Positions 33,540-44,372 of a stretch of 64,000 nucleotides of DNA are shown one piece after another (the stretch's first letter is position 1; each line of letters begins with the position of its first letter). A program made the translations under genes and the position numbers. The stretch is from Ligilactobacillus pabuli (GTDB taxonomy: Bacteria > Bacillota > Bacilli > Lactobacillales > Lactobacillaceae): positions 124,001-188,000 of the forward strand of contig NZ_BQXH01000001.1 of NCBI RefSeq assembly GCF_022836475.1. Direction: 5' to 3'. The notes below the pieces were generated by a model, which made no database searches, was not told the origin of the DNA, and saw nothing but the letters and a program-made list of their open reading frames with translations.

Positions 33540-34655
33540 TTAAATAAATCTAAATGGATCCGTATTAATTGTAGTCGAGATGACTTGAATTGGCCAGTTA
33601 TTTTCAGTTGCCCACTGGCTAAAGAGTGCTTTTAATTGCGGTTGGCAGACCCATTCAAAATGGTGACCCGGGTCAAGCACATTTAAACCGCCAGCCAACA
33701 TATCATGGGCCGTGTGATAACTAACATCACCAGTAATATACACCTCAGCTCCCGCAGCCTGTGCTTGTGGATAAAACTTCGCTCCACTTCCGCCAAGAAC
33801 TGCTACTCGTGAAACTACTTGCTGAGGGTCAGGACTAACCAACCGTAAACCATTAATTTCAAAAATTTGTTTACATTTGGCTGCCAAATCAGCAACAGTT
33901 ATCGGATGCTCTAAATTACCGACCCGTCCCATTCCATATTGCGGCCCACTGTCCTCAATTGCATACAAATCAAAGACGATTTCTTCATACGGGTGATTTG
34001 CCCGCATCGCCGCTAAAATTTGGTTCTTTAACCGCGCCGGAAAAACAACTTCGACTTTTTCTTCTGAGACACTTTCGGCCTGGCCCACACTACCAATTGC
34101 CGGTGTAGCAGCCTGTCCGGGAGTAAACCGGCCAGTTCCTTGGACAGAAAATGAACAGCCGCTGTATTCTCCAATTTGGCCAGCTCCGGCAGCGGCTAAG
34201 CCCGCCCGTAGTTGGGATGCACTTTCAACTGGGACAAAGACTGCTAGTTTATAAATTTTTTCAGCAAGCGGCCCTAGTAATGGCATGGTATCTTGTAACC
34301 CCAGCTTGTCAGCTAGCCAATCATTCATTCCACCTTGAGCACTGTCTAAATTTGTGTGGGCAGCATAGACTGTAATGCCATGCTTGAGCAGCTCCGCATA
34401 CATTTGATTTTGCGGCACACTTAAATCAAAACTATGAACAGCATGAAACATTGCTGGATGATGTGCAAAAATAAAATCAACTTTTTGGTCAATTGCTTCT
34501 TGAACAGTTTCTGGGCGGACGTCAAGCGTGACCATCATCCGATGGACTTCCTGCTGTAAATCGCCTAATTGCAAACCGATCGGGTCACCTTTTTCAGCTA
34601 ACCATTTCGGGGCAAATTCTTCAAAACGTGTCACAATGTCATTGACTGTCGTCAT
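33540..34655 (-). CDS. Nif3-like dinuclear metal protein (YqfO/DUF34 family)
   Basis: 371 residues, the long form with an inserted PII/CutA-like domain (about 130-225). Metal-binding residues appear in FIFAHHPAMFHA and AAHTNLDSAQGGMND near the start and in TGDVSYHTAHDML and DPGHHFEW near the end. The family forms hexamers with a two-metal site; GTP cyclohydrolase-like and other activities have been proposed but none is settled. It overlaps the 3' end of trmK by 17 bases, the same pairing as yqfN-yqfO in Bacillus. Confidence 0.93.
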   Translation of the reverse strand: MTTVNDIVTRFEEFAPKWLAEKGDPIGLQLGDLQQEVHRMMVTLDVRPETVQEAIDQKVDFIFAHHPAMFHAVHSFDLSVPQNQMYAELLKHGITVYAAHTNLDSAQGGMNDWLADKLGLQDTMPLLGPLAEKIYKLAVFVPVESASQLRAGLAAAGAGQIGEYSGCSFSVQGTGRFTPGQAATPAIGSVGQAESVSEEKVEVVFPARLKNQILAAMRANHPYEEIVFDLYAIEDSGPQYGMGRVGNLEHPITVADLAAKCKQIFEINGLRLVSPDPQQVVSRVAVLGGSGAKFYPQAQAAGAEVYITGDVSYHTAHDMLAGGLNVLDPGHHFEWVCQPQLKALFSQWATENNWPIQVISTTINTDPFRFI

Positions 34656-35349
34656 CAGCTAACACTCCTTTAATTTGAACGATCTTAGCAGTAACCTCCT
34701 GATATTTAGGTGTGGCAGTCTTGCCAGCAGCAGTTAAGGCTGTACAAATTTTTTCTTCACGGTGCAATTCACGCGTCCATTTTTCAATAAAAGCTGGGTC
34801 TTTTTGGGCTACTAATTTAGGGCCAAAAAAGATTTCATCTGCACTTAACTGCTTGATGTTAGCCACTGGTTGAGCCACCATCAGTTCATAAACATGGCCC
34901 GTTTCACTCAAAATTTCTTCGGCGGTAATTTCATAATAATTATTCATCAGCCATTCTCGTACCGCATCCGCACCAACATTAGGTTGTAAGATCAACAAGG
35001 GCTTTGCTGCCAATTTCTGGGGGTCAGCACTCAAAATGTTGACCATCAAAGGACCACCCATCCCGCAAATCGTCACGGTATCGATTTGGTCTTCTGCGGT
35101 ATAAGCCGCTAAGCCATCCGCTAAACGCGACTGCACGATTTCAGACATTTGTTCTTGAGCAATAATTTTGGTCGCATTGTGGTGGGGACCAGCAACCACC
35201 TCACCAGCGACCGCAAAAGAAATTAATCCTTTTTTCGCCAAATAGACCGGCAAATACGCATGGTCTGAGCCAATATCAGCTAACCGTGCCCCCACCGGGA
35301 CATGTTGCGCAACGTGTAGTAATCTTTGTGATAATTTATTTGAATCCAT
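34639..35349 (-). CDS. trmK: tRNA (adenine(22)-N1)-methyltransferase
   Basis: 236 residues. A Rossmann S-adenosylmethionine domain starts at about residue 20 with RLADIGSDHAYLPVYLA, followed by AVAGEVVAGPHHNA and TVTICGMGGPLMV, the TrmK blocks. The C-terminal part is a coiled-coil helix pair. It methylates A22 in tRNAs with Leu, Ser or Tyr identity in Gram-positive bacteria. It lies downstream of rpoD after a terminator and starts a probable trmK-nif3-pepT transcript. AAGGAG precedes ATG 35349. Confidence 0.93.
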   Translation of the reverse strand: MDSNKLSQRLLHVAQHVPVGARLADIGSDHAYLPVYLAKKGLISFAVAGEVVAGPHHNATKIIAQEQMSEIVQSRLADGLAAYTAEDQIDTVTICGMGGPLMVNILSADPQKLAAKPLLILQPNVGADAVREWLMNNYYEITAEEILSETGHVYELMVAQPVANIKQLSADEIFFGPKLVAQKDPAFIEKWTRELHREEKICTALTAAGKTATPKYQEVTAKIVQIKGVLADDDSQ

Positions 35350-35439
35350 TTTATGCTCCTTAGTAACTCAATATTATTGTACACCAAAAAGAAAGCGTTT
35401 TTTAGTGATGCACTACTCATTTTTAACATGAGACTTATG

Positions 35440-35473
35440 TATAGAAAAAGGCCGAAACATTTTCGACCTTTTT
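35440..35473 (-). terminator. Terminator after rpoD
   Basis: Minus strand: AAAAAGGTCGAAA pairs with TTTCGGCCTTTTT around a 3-base loop. The T-run inside the stem end and a following TCTATAC give a typical terminator 36 bases past the stop. Confidence 0.85.
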
Positions 35474-35508
35474 CATCTTGCACAGTGCTAAGCTGCAAGC
35501 GTTAATTT

Positions 35509-36630
<1,122 letters not shown>

Positions 36631-36643
36631 GGTGAGGTCCTCC

Positions 36644-38500
36644 TTATATTGCTGAAATCCCAGCTTGTTTCCGTTGTAATAAGTCAATTAATTTAACAGT
36701 TAAATCAACGACTGTCTCTTGATCATTCATTCTTTTAGCTCGTGCCAATTGCTGATTTAAGTGTGCAATTTGTTCTTCTAACGGCGAGGCTTGCAAAATC
36801 AACTGTAAACAATCGTTGATCTCTTGTTCACTAGTTTGTTCAGCAAAGTTATTCATTTCTAATGACACCACAATTTCTTGTAACGCACCTTCTTGTACGA
36901 AATCTAAAAACGCAGCACTATCAAAGGTCTGATGTTGATTGAAGAACCCCTGAGCCAATAAATAAATGGTCTGATAATTTTCATGCACAAAGCTAAACTC
37001 TGGCATTCCTGCGACCTTCAGCCACGTACTCCGATCGTGTAAGAGTCGGTATAACAATAACCGTTCTGCTTGCTCGATTCGATCATAATGAACTGGAGCT
37101 TGAATCTTAGGCCCCACAGCACGTGGTGCTTGGGTAGGCGCTTGAACTGATTGAGACTGCTTTTTCGGCGCCCCTGTTGCACGTAATTCCTTCAACTGGT
37201 TTTCTAAGGTCAGCTTGTCTAGCTGAAATCTTTGTGCCAGGCGATTTAAATACAAATCACGTTCAATTGCGTCATTACTTTGGGCAATTTTTTTCAGGAC
37301 ATCTTCGATATAAGCTAATTGGTCGTTTTCATTATCTAAGTTACGCCCTTGTTGATAGTAACGCAAATAAAAAGCTAATTCACTTTCCAAACTATCATGG
37401 ACATGGGTCACAAACTTCTCTGCCCCGTATTTCCCGACATATTCATCAGGATCAAGCTTTTCCGGGAGTGAAATAACACTTAAATTGAAGCGGCCTGTCG
37501 CAGCTAACAACTCTAGCGCTCGTTTGGTTGCTTTTTGTCCCGGCTCGTCGCCATCGTAACAAAGACTAACATTTTTCGAGACCCGTGCTAAAGTGTAAAC
37601 CTGTTGTTCAGTTAAACTAGTTCCCATCGAAGCTACACCATTTTTAACACCAGCTCGATATGCAGCCAAAACATCCATAAAGCCTTCAAATAAAACGAGG
37701 CTTTTTTCAGTCCGGACACTATTCTTAGCTTTATCAAAGTTAAACAAGACGTCCCGCTTATTAAAAATCTCCGTTTCGGGTGAATTTAAATATTTAGGCT
37801 GCTGGTCGTTTTTTTGTAACAGGCGCCCAGAAAAGGCAATCACCTGTCCAGCCGCATTCCGAATCGGAAACATGACTCGGGACCGAAAACGATCACTTAG
37901 TTGTCCATCTTGTCGTTCTACAAACAGTCCAGATTTTCGTAATTTTTGGTAATCCGGTTGATGTTCATCGAAAAACGGTAGTAATAATTTATTTGCAGGT
38001 GCATAACCAATTTGAAATTCAGCGATCAATTCATCAGTTAAACCCCGGTGATGCAAATACTCTAACGCTTCTTCACCCAACTGCGTATTCACTAAAATAT
38101 GATGATACAATTCAGCAGCTTCACGATGATAATCTTTTAAAATCGCAATTTCAGGATTATCCTGATTTCCCGGTTTAGCGCCACTCAAGTCAGCTTGATA
38201 TTCTTGACTAACCTGCACGTTTCCAAGTTCAGCAACACGCAACACAGCGGCTGGAAAACTGAGATTTTCAAGCTCCATCATAAACTTAAAAACATTCCCA
38301 CCCCGATGACACGAAAAACAGTTAAAAATCTGTTTTTGTTCATTAACAGAAAATGAGGCCGTTTTTTCAGTATGAAAAGGACAAAGCCCAAACCAATTTT
38401 TTCCTGAACGATGCATTTGAACAAATTGTTCAACGACATCTAAAATATTGACCTGCGAACGAACATCATCGATCACCTCTTCAGGGATCATTTTGCTCAC
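36644..38500 (-). CDS. dnaG: DNA primase
   Basis: 618 residues; makes RNA primers at the fork. The N-terminal zinc domain has [13 protein letters not shown] and CFSCHRGGN. The TOPRIM catalytic domain (about 255-340) has [13 protein letters not shown], with the catalytic Glu, and [11 protein letters not shown] with the Asp pair. A C-terminal helicase-binding domain ends the protein. GAGGTGG lies before GTG 38500, which I take as start; an ATG three codons on is too far from the site. Upstream lies a 226-base spacer with promoters and hairpins. Confidence 0.97.
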   Translation of the reverse strand: MSKMIPEEVIDDVRSQVNILDVVEQFVQMHRSGKNWFGLCPFHTEKTASFSVNEQKQIFNCFSCHRGGNVFKFMMELENLSFPAAVLRVAELGNVQVSQEYQADLSGAKPGNQDNPEIAILKDYHREAAELYHHILVNTQLGEEALEYLHHRGLTDELIAEFQIGYAPANKLLLPFFDEHQPDYQKLRKSGLFVERQDGQLSDRFRSRVMFPIRNAAGQVIAFSGRLLQKNDQQPKYLNSPETEIFNKRDVLFNFDKAKNSVRTEKSLVLFEGFMDVLAAYRAGVKNGVASMGTSLTEQQVYTLARVSKNVSLCYDGDEPGQKATKRALELLAATGRFNLSVISLPEKLDPDEYVGKYGAEKFVTHVHDSLESELAFYLRYYQQGRNLDNENDQLAYIEDVLKKIAQSNDAIERDLYLNRLAQRFQLDKLTLENQLKELRATGAPKKQSQSVQAPTQAPRAVGPKIQAPVHYDRIEQAERLLLYRLLHDRSTWLKVAGMPEFSFVHENYQTIYLLAQGFFNQHQTFDSAAFLDFVQEGALQEIVVSLEMNNFAEQTSEQEINDCLQLILQASPLEEQIAHLNQQLARAKRMNDQETVVDLTVKLIDLLQRKQAGISAI

Positions 38501-38534
38501 ACAACCACCTCAAAATAACTTTAGCATTAAGCGG

Positions 38535-38566
38535 GTAAAAGTCGCACGAAGCTGTGCGACTTTTAC
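38535..38566. repeat. Strong hairpin in the dnaG leader
   Basis: GTAAAAGTCGCAC and GTGCGACTTTTAC form a perfect 13-base-pair stem with a 6-base loop, 34 bases upstream of the dnaG start. On the minus strand the T-run is inside the stem and is followed by CCCGC, so it is not a strong terminator for dnaG. On the plus strand the tail is TTTTCTTTTTTT, a better terminator, but no plus-strand gene is known here. Confidence 0.7.
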
Positions 38567-38575
38567 TTTTCTTTT

Positions 38576-38603
38576 TTTACATAATCAATAGTAATGATAT
38601 AAT
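38576..38603 (+). promoter_or_regulatory. Plus-strand promoter-like sequence antisense to the dnaG promoter
   Basis: TTTACA, 16-base spacer, consensus TATAAT (38598-38603). A transcript from here would run about 100 bases to the hairpin at 38670-38705. No gene follows, so it may drive a small RNA, or be chance in AT-rich DNA. Confidence 0.3.
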
Positions 38604-38622
38604 GAAATCCACTGTTATGCAA
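38594..38622 (-). promoter_or_regulatory. dnaG-rpoD promoter candidate
   Basis: Minus strand: TTGCAT (38617-38622), 17-base spacer, TATCAT (38594-38599). It overlaps the plus-strand TATAAT. It precedes the hairpin at 38535-38566 and then dnaG. Confidence 0.5.
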
Positions 38623-38640
38623 GGAAAAAGCACCCTTTTC

Positions 38641-38660
38641 ATGAACTTTTCTCCGTTCAT
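38641..38660. repeat. Short inverted repeat upstream of the dnaG promoter
   Basis: ATGAAC and GTTCAT form 6-base arms around 8 bases, about 20 bases upstream of the dnaG -35. The GAAC-N8-GTTC spacing is wrong for LexA. Possibly an operator. Confidence 0.3.
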
Positions 38661-38664
38661 CTTG

Positions 38665-38705
38665 ACCTAAAAATGTCCAGAGCACATTTAGTCTCTGGAC
38701 ATTTT
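38665..38705 (-). terminator. Terminator after glyS
   Basis: Minus strand: AAAATGTCCAGAG pairs with CTCTGGACATTTT around a 10-base loop, followed by TAGG. The stem is strong, the T-run moderate. Confidence 0.7.
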
Positions 38706-38726
38706 ACTATAAATTTTAATTGGTGC

Positions 38727-40805
38727 TTATTTGACGTTCACATTATCTAAAGCGCCAAAAACAACTGTCAAACGAGCAATTTGAGCTAAAAGAGCTAACC
38801 GATTGTTCTTAACTGCTTGGTCATCAACCATGACCATGGTTTCTTCAAAATATGCACTGATTGGTTCGCGCAAACTAGCTAAAGCTAAGTAGCGTTCTTC
38901 CAAATCTTGATCGGCATAGTCTGCAGCCACAGTTTGAACAGCTTGATATAAATTAGTTTCAGATTCGTTTTCAAACAAAGCTGGATCAACAGTCGCTGAA
39001 AAACTGTCTGTATTCTTTTGTGCGAGTCGAACAGTTCTAGTTAAGGCTTCAATATTTTCTTTAAAGTCTGCATCTGATTGATGAGCAGCTAACACTTCAG
39101 CAGCCGCAAAAATCCCTGGGAAGGTATTTTCTTGCACTGCAGATACTGTATTAACAATATCATAGGCATAGTTTTGGTCAGACAATAACTGGTGCACGCG
39201 GTCTAACATAAACTGTTTCCACTCTTGCTGATTTTGTTCAGGTTGAGTATTAACATAGAGCGTAGCTTCTTGTTGAGCCGAACTGTCAATTGCCTGAGCT
39301 AAATCAAGTACTGATAAATGCCAATCTTGGTCCAAAACGATTCGCACAATTCCTAAGGCTTGACGTCTTAGAGCATATGGATCATTGGAACCGCTAGGCA
39401 ACATTCCTGCTGCAAAAAATGATTGGATACTATCCAATTTATCTGCAAGCGACAACATTGCCCCCACTTTAGTTGTTGGCAAGGCACTGTCTGAACCTAA
39501 AGGCAGGTATGATTCACGGATTGCTTGAGCAGTTTGGTCGTTTTCACCAGACAGTTTAGCGTAGATCTCACCCATCACACCTTGTAATTCAGAAAATTCG
39601 CCGACCATTTCAGTTACTAAGTCAAACTTGTAAATTTGTGCAGCTCTAGCTAGATCATGCAACTCAGCAGCTGATAAATGAACTGCTTGTCCTAAGTTAG
39701 CAGCAATTTGCCCAACTCGCTGCATCTTGGTTGCAAGTGTCCCGATCTTATCATGGAACATCACGTTTTGCAGCCGGGCAACGTTAGCACTTAATGGTGT
39801 CTTTTGGTCTTCTTCATAGAAGAACTTTGCATCTTCCAAACGAGCGGTTAAAACTTTTTCGTTTCCGGCCACCACATTTTCGAGGTGTTTTTCATTTCCG
39901 TTGCGGACCGAAACAAAGTGCGGCAACATCTTGCCTGCTTGATCCAGCACATAGAAGAAACGTTGATGGTCTTTCATTGAAGTGATCAAAACTTCGTCTG
40001 GTAAAGATAAATATTTCTCAGCGAATGAACCCGCAAAAACTGTTGGGTATTCAACTAAGTTATTGACTTCTTCTAATAAATCTTCATCGACTACGATCTG
40101 CCAGTTATTTTGTTGTGCTAGTTCGGCAATTTGTTGACGAATAATTGACTTACGTTCCTTAGCATCAGCAATCACATGTTCTGCCAACAAACTAGCTGGA
40201 TATTGGTCAGTACTTGCTAAAGTGACGTTCTTACCTAAGAAGCGATGGCCAGCAGAAACCCGGTCAGCTTTAATTTGTAAAATTTGCACCGGAATAACTT
40301 GTTCATCCAGCAAACAAACCAGCCAACGAATTGGACGAACAAACTCAAATTCATTGATACTCCAGCGCATCATCGTTGGGAAACGCATCGACGTGATCAC
40401 TTGTTTCACATCTGCCAAAACTTCAGTCACTGTTTTGCCTAGAATAGCTTTTTCCACATAAGCATATTCAGTTCCTTTAAATTCTTTAAAGTAAATTTGG
40501 TCAGGATCGACCCCTTGTCCACGACAAAAACCCTGTGCTGCTTTAGACCAATTTCCTTGGTCATCTAGCGCAATTTTTTTAGCCGGACCTTTGGCTTCTT
40601 TTTTAATGTCTGGTTGTTTGTCAGCCAAGCCTAAGACTTTAACGGCTAAACGGCGAGGAGTTGAATATTTTTCAATACTTTCAAATGAGATCCGAGCGTC
40701 ATTTAAAAATTTTTCCATCCGTTCAGCTAACTGATCAACACTAGGTGTGACCACATGTGCAGGGATTTCTTCAAGCCCAATTTCTAGTAGGAATGTATGT
40801 GTCAT
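38727..40805 (-). CDS. glyS: Glycyl-tRNA synthetase beta subunit
   Basis: 692 residues, the tRNA-binding subunit of the alpha2-beta2 glycyl-tRNA synthetase used by most bacteria. Visible blocks are FLLEIGLEEIPAHV at the start, FSTPRRLAV-like YSTPRRLAVKV, RFPTMMRWS, RPIRWLVCL, the HD-like middle domain (GEFSELQGVMGEIYAKLSGE) and SNDPYALRRQALGIVRI. The C-terminal anticodon-binding domain is helical. It abuts glyQ with no gap and is controlled by the glycine T-box upstream of glyQ. Confidence 0.97.
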   Translation of the reverse strand: MTHTFLLEIGLEEIPAHVVTPSVDQLAERMEKFLNDARISFESIEKYSTPRRLAVKVLGLADKQPDIKKEAKGPAKKIALDDQGNWSKAAQGFCRGQGVDPDQIYFKEFKGTEYAYVEKAILGKTVTEVLADVKQVITSMRFPTMMRWSINEFEFVRPIRWLVCLLDEQVIPVQILQIKADRVSAGHRFLGKNVTLASTDQYPASLLAEHVIADAKERKSIIRQQIAELAQQNNWQIVVDEDLLEEVNNLVEYPTVFAGSFAEKYLSLPDEVLITSMKDHQRFFYVLDQAGKMLPHFVSVRNGNEKHLENVVAGNEKVLTARLEDAKFFYEEDQKTPLSANVARLQNVMFHDKIGTLATKMQRVGQIAANLGQAVHLSAAELHDLARAAQIYKFDLVTEMVGEFSELQGVMGEIYAKLSGENDQTAQAIRESYLPLGSDSALPTTKVGAMLSLADKLDSIQSFFAAGMLPSGSNDPYALRRQALGIVRIVLDQDWHLSVLDLAQAIDSSAQQEATLYVNTQPEQNQQEWKQFMLDRVHQLLSDQNYAYDIVNTVSAVQENTFPGIFAAAEVLAAHQSDADFKENIEALTRTVRLAQKNTDSFSATVDPALFENESETNLYQAVQTVAADYADQDLEERYLALASLREPISAYFEETMVMVDDQAVKNNRLALLAQIARLTVVFGALDNVNVK

Positions 40806-41723
40806 TTATTTATCCTCCTCTAATAATTGCTGGCGTAATTTTTCATCCTTGATCAACGGATAACCCAACTTCTTACGTTCGGCAACAAAAACTTTGGCAA
40901 CAGCCTTGGCCATGTTTCGAATTCGGGCGAGGTAACCAGCACGTTCCGTGACAGAAACAGCTCCGCGCGCATCCAACAGATTAAAGGTATGACTGCATTT
41001 TAAAATATAATCATAGGCCGGATGAACTAAGCCGTTTGCGATTTGCTTTTTAGCTTCGATTTCATACTTATCAAAAGCTTCAAATAACATTTCTTGGTCA
41101 CTTTCTTCAAAGGCGTATTTTGATTGTTCATATTCAGGCTGTAAGAAAATGTCACCATACTTCACTCCGTCAGCCCATTCTAGGTCAAAAACAGACTGCA
41201 CATCTTGAATATAAGATGACAGACGTTCCAAACCATAGGTAACTTCAGCAGCAACTGGCCAAACTTCTAGGCCGCCAACTTGTTGGAAGTAGGTAAACTG
41301 AGTGATTTCCATTCCGTCCAACCAAACTTCCCAACCAACACCGGCACAGCCCATTGATGGATTTTCCCAGTTATCTTCGACGAAACGAATATCATGTTCA
41401 GCCGGATCAATGCCTAAAGCTGCTAAGCTGTCCAGGTATAGGTCCTGAATATTAGCTGGTGACGGCTTCATGATTACCTGAAATTGATGATGTTGGTATA
41501 AACGGTTCGGGTTTTGACCATAACGTCCGTCAGCTGGGCGACGGGAAGGTTCAACATAGGCAACGTTCCATGGTTCTGGTCCAATGGCACGTAAAAATGT
41601 ATATGGGCTCATTGTCCCCGCACCCTTTTCAGTATCGTAAGACTGCATTAGCATACAGCCTTGTTTTGACCAGAATTGTTGTAACGTTAAGATAATTTCT
41701 TGAATACTTAACTTTTTTGACAT
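40806..41723 (-). CDS. glyQ: Glycyl-tRNA synthetase alpha subunit
   Basis: 305 residues, the catalytic subunit that activates glycine. Typical stretches are [24 protein letters not shown] at the start, [61 protein letters not shown], and [10 protein letters not shown], which hold the class II motifs. AGGAGG precedes ATG 41723. Expression should depend on uncharged tRNA-Gly through the T-box leader. Confidence 0.98.
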   Translation of the reverse strand: MSKKLSIQEIILTLQQFWSKQGCMLMQSYDTEKGAGTMSPYTFLRAIGPEPWNVAYVEPSRRPADGRYGQNPNRLYQHHQFQVIMKPSPANIQDLYLDSLAALGIDPAEHDIRFVEDNWENPSMGCAGVGWEVWLDGMEITQFTYFQQVGGLEVWPVAAEVTYGLERLSSYIQDVQSVFDLEWADGVKYGDIFLQPEYEQSKYAFEESDQEMLFEAFDKYEIEAKKQIANGLVHPAYDYILKCSHTFNLLDARGAVSVTERAGYLARIRNMAKAVAKVFVAERKKLGYPLIKDEKLRQQLLEEDK

Positions 41724-41857
41724 GCAGGTTTCCTCCTTGAGAATTTACAGCAGCATTATTTAAATCAGCATAGTTAAATTTAAAAATCTAAACTGAGTAA
41801 TAATTTAACTCTACTTACTTAAGCTAGCGTTGACGTAGAGCGTTGGACTTAGGCCAC

Positions 41858-42075
41858 AAAAAAAGTCCCTATGCAGCCCACTAAAGGTCCTGCATAGGGA
41901 CGATCAGCCGATCGCGGTTCCACCCTATTTCCGGTTACTACAACCGACCACTTTTAAAATCCAGCTAAAGATTGCCACTCGTAGAGTTCATTATCTGCTT
42001 TCACTGTCCAGACTCGCTGCTAAATTTCACCACTACGATCAAATCTTATCCTCGCCAACGCTATTTGAATAGTAT
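41858..42075 (-). promoter_or_regulatory. T-box riboswitch (glycine) upstream of glyQS
   Basis: Minus strand. The T-box sequence AGGGTGGAACCGCG is at 41913-41926. A terminator follows: GTCCCTATGCAG pairing with CTGCATAGGGAC (41865-41901) then seven T. Stem I lies between about 42065 and 41965, and a GGC glycine codon at 41974-41976 sits where the specifier is expected, near the 3' side of stem I. Uncharged tRNA-Gly should favour the antiterminator and allow glyQS transcription. A TTGACA with a TATGGT 17 bases later, near 42083-42111, is the likely promoter. Confidence 0.92.
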
Positions 42076-42152
42076 AACCATAAGTCACACGCGGCTATTT
42101 GTCAATATCCAATCACGTCGATTGAACGTTTTCAACCCGCACAGCTGGCATT

Positions 42153-42935
42153 TTAATCGTCTTTTTTTAAAAGTTGCTCCCAACCGCTCATTTGATCAAG
42201 AAATTTTTTGGCTTTAACAAAGACCCCAACTTGATCACTATAAATCGCATCCAGTGTTTTTCGTAACGCCTTTTTAGTACTTTCTTTGACCTTAATCGAA
42301 TGCAACTGAGTTAAATCAACCACTGAAAAAAGTCTCAAATAGTAGACCGTTCGCTGGTCTAAATGCAGCCGATGCGGGTCTAAATGCCAGTGTCGTTGGC
42401 ATAAAATGCCCCCATAAGTTTCGGAAAAGTCAAATGGCGCCTGAGTATTTTGACAAATAACACAACTTTCCAATGAAGGTTTGACCCCAAACGTTTCCAG
42501 CAACTGAATTTCGATAATATTGGTAATGATTGCTGGGTCCAAGCCTTCATCAATTAAGTTGATTGCTGTAAAAATTTTGGTAAACCAGAGTGGCGGTAGC
42601 GCTTGATCAGTTCCAAACGCTGCTGTTGCTAATCCTAGAATATATGAAGCATAGGCGTTTAATTCGATTTCTGTAAAAATCCTTTGATACTGGTCAAGTT
42701 CTCTTGTTCCTGAAATAAAGGATAGGCCAGTATCATGCACCGTCCCAAAATAAGTCCCATGAGAAAAGGGCAAAATCGCGGCTGCCAGCTTAAAGCCTCT
42801 TTTTCTTGCACCACGGACAAAAAAAGTTTTGATACCAAATTTGTCTGTCAAAATTTTAACCAGCATATCTCGTTCTTTATAGTCTGACCGCGAAATCACG
42901 ATGCCCTGAAAATCAACTGCTTGGTGGGTCGCCAT
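42153..42935 (-). CDS. recO: DNA repair protein RecO
   Basis: 260 residues. An N-terminal OB fold (FQGIVISRSDYKERDMLVKILTDKFG) is followed by a helical domain and a zinc-binding motif with CVIC and a later CQRHW. RecO works with RecF and RecR to load RecA on gapped DNA and to anneal strands. It lies 78 bases after era beyond a terminator, and just upstream of the glyQS T-box promoter. The era-recO-glyQS order is shared with Bacillus. Confidence 0.94.
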   Translation of the reverse strand: MATHQAVDFQGIVISRSDYKERDMLVKILTDKFGIKTFFVRGARKRGFKLAAAILPFSHGTYFGTVHDTGLSFISGTRELDQYQRIFTEIELNAYASYILGLATAAFGTDQALPPLWFTKIFTAINLIDEGLDPAIITNIIEIQLLETFGVKPSLESCVICQNTQAPFDFSETYGGILCQRHWHLDPHRLHLDQRTVYYLRLFSVVDLTQLHSIKVKESTKKALRKTLDAIYSDQVGVFVKAKKFLDQMSGWEQLLKKDD

Positions 42936-42964
42936 TTGTGCACTTCCTTACTTTAACCAAACTT

Positions 42965-43005
42965 GCTAACAAAAAAACAGACCTAGACTTTCACTGCTAG
43001 ATCTG
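42965..43005 (-). terminator. Terminator after era
   Basis: Minus strand: CAGATCTAG pairs with CTAGGTCTG (one G-T pair) around a 10-base loop, followed by seven T, right after the era stop. Confidence 0.85.
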
Positions 43006-43013
43006 CCTCAATT

Positions 43014-43916
43014 TTAATAATCGTCTTGCTTATAACCTAGTGATTGTAAATCAGTTTGGCGATCTTTCCAGTTTTCTTGGACTTTGACCCACAACTCTAA
43101 AAATACTCGATCACCAAGCAAGGTTTCAATATCTTTACGGGCTAATGTACCGATCCGCTTCAGCATTTTTCCGCCTTTGCCAATAATGATTCCTTTTTGA
43201 CTATTACGTTCAACGACGATCGTTGCGGAAACTTGAACTTTCTGTTCATCCTGACGCTTGACCCGTTCAGTCACCACTGCAACAGAATGCGGCACTTCTT
43301 CACGTGTTAGTTGATTGACCTTTTCCCGAATCAGTTCAGAAATAATAAAACGTTCTGGGTGATCAGTGATCTCATCTTCCGGATAAAATTGTGGTCCTTC
43401 TGGTAAATCAGTCACCAAATTGTCCACTAATTCGTCCACGTTGTTACCCTTTAGCGCAGAAATTGGGTAAATCTCTTGAAAATCTAGAGTTTGACGGTAA
43501 TCATCGACAATTGGCAACAAATCATCAGGCTTAACCTGATCAATTTTGTTGATCACCAAGTAAATCGGCTTTTTAACGTTTTGTAAACGACGGATGATAA
43601 AATCATCGCCCTTGCCCCGCTTTTGTGTTGCGTTAACCATAAATAATACTGCGTCAACTTCATTCAAAGTTGATAAAGCTGAATCAACCATAAAATCGCC
43701 TAACTTACTTTGCGGTTTATGGATCCCTGGAGTATCAATAAAAACAATTTGAGAATCATTAGTCGTATAGATCCCCTGAATTTTATTTCTAGTAGTTTGG
43801 GGTTTATCGCTCATAATCGCAATTTTTTGTCCAATCACGTGGTTTAGAAACGTAGACTTCCCCACGTTGGGACGTCCAATAATGGCTACAAAGCCAGAAT
43901 GAAAAGCATTTGTCAT
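43014..43916 (-). CDS. era: GTPase Era
   Basis: About 300 residues. GTPase motifs: G1 [10 protein letters not shown]3 DTPG, G4 NKID, and switch region [10 protein letters not shown]. The C-terminal KH domain ([42 protein letters not shown]) binds the 3' end of 16S rRNA during 30S maturation. AAGGA seven bases before ATG 43916 decides the start over ATG 43934. In Bacillus cdd stands between dgkA and era; here the gap is 30 bases and cdd is absent. Confidence 0.97.
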   Translation of the reverse strand: MTNAFHSGFVAIIGRPNVGKSTFLNHVIGQKIAIMSDKPQTTRNKIQGIYTTNDSQIVFIDTPGIHKPQSKLGDFMVDSALSTLNEVDAVLFMVNATQKRGKGDDFIIRRLQNVKKPIYLVINKIDQVKPDDLLPIVDDYRQTLDFQEIYPISALKGNNVDELVDNLVTDLPEGPQFYPEDEITDHPERFIISELIREKVNQLTREEVPHSVAVVTERVKRQDEQKVQVSATIVVERNSQKGIIIGKGGKMLKRIGTLARKDIETLLGDRVFLELWVKVQENWKDRQTDLQSLGYKQDDY

Positions 43917-43946
43917 CTTATTTTCCTTTCTCATTTCAATGCAACA

Positions 43947-44372
43947 TTAATTAACTCTCAGCGCAACCAAAAATTGCCAGAGTTTCGGCAATAAAATCAT
44001 TGCAGCAGTGAAAACTGCATAAAGCGATGATAATAAAACTGCCCCAGCAGCAATATCTTTAGCTTTTTTGGCAGCTGGTTGGTGTTTTGTCCCGCAGATC
44101 AAGTCAACGATATTTTCAATCACCGTATTCCACGCTTCACTAGCCAAGACTAAAAAGACCGCGAGCAACAGACTTCGCCATTCATTGTTAGTGACTTGGA
44201 GCAAAAATCCCGCTGCCACTACCGCTAAACCTGCCCAACAATCAAAGCGGAAATTCCGCTCATCATGATAAACTGTCTGTAAACCTTCACCTGCATGCTT
44301 TAAAGCCTGAATGAAATTCCGGTTTTTCCACTGAGTAGTGTAGGACTTTTTATCTTTTAAGGCCATAAGCAT
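43947..44372 (-). CDS. dgkA: Diacylglycerol/undecaprenol kinase family membrane protein
   Basis: 141 residues with three transmembrane helices in the second half (about 47-64, 68-90 and 108-132). The DgkA motif is SEAWNTVIENIVDLI, and KAKDIAAGAVLL supplies the second metal and nucleotide site. Gram-positive members phosphorylate undecaprenol, recycling the cell-wall lipid carrier. It overlaps the end of ybeY by 23 bases; the start at ATG 44372 has a weak ribosome site, and a Met two codons later is possible. Confidence 0.92.
   Translation of the reverse strand: MLMALKDKKSYTTQWKNRNFIQALKHAGEGLQTVYHDERNFRFDCWAGLAVVAAGFLLQVTNNEWRSLLLAVFLVLASEAWNTVIENIVDLICGTKHQPAAKKAKDIAAGAVLLSSLYAVFTAAMILLPKLWQFLVALRVN

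Noticed and set aside
35280-35498. 72-codon minus-strand ORF over the rpoD terminator and trmK start
   Set aside because: It spans the rpoD terminator and overlaps trmK out of frame; no similarity.
38641-38660. GAAC-N8-GTTC as a second LexA box
   Set aside because: The LexA site needs a 4-base spacer; here it is 8.
42119-42136. cre-like sequence between recO and the glyQS T-box
   Set aside because: It misses the conserved last bases of the CcpA site and the neighbouring genes are not carbon-regulated.
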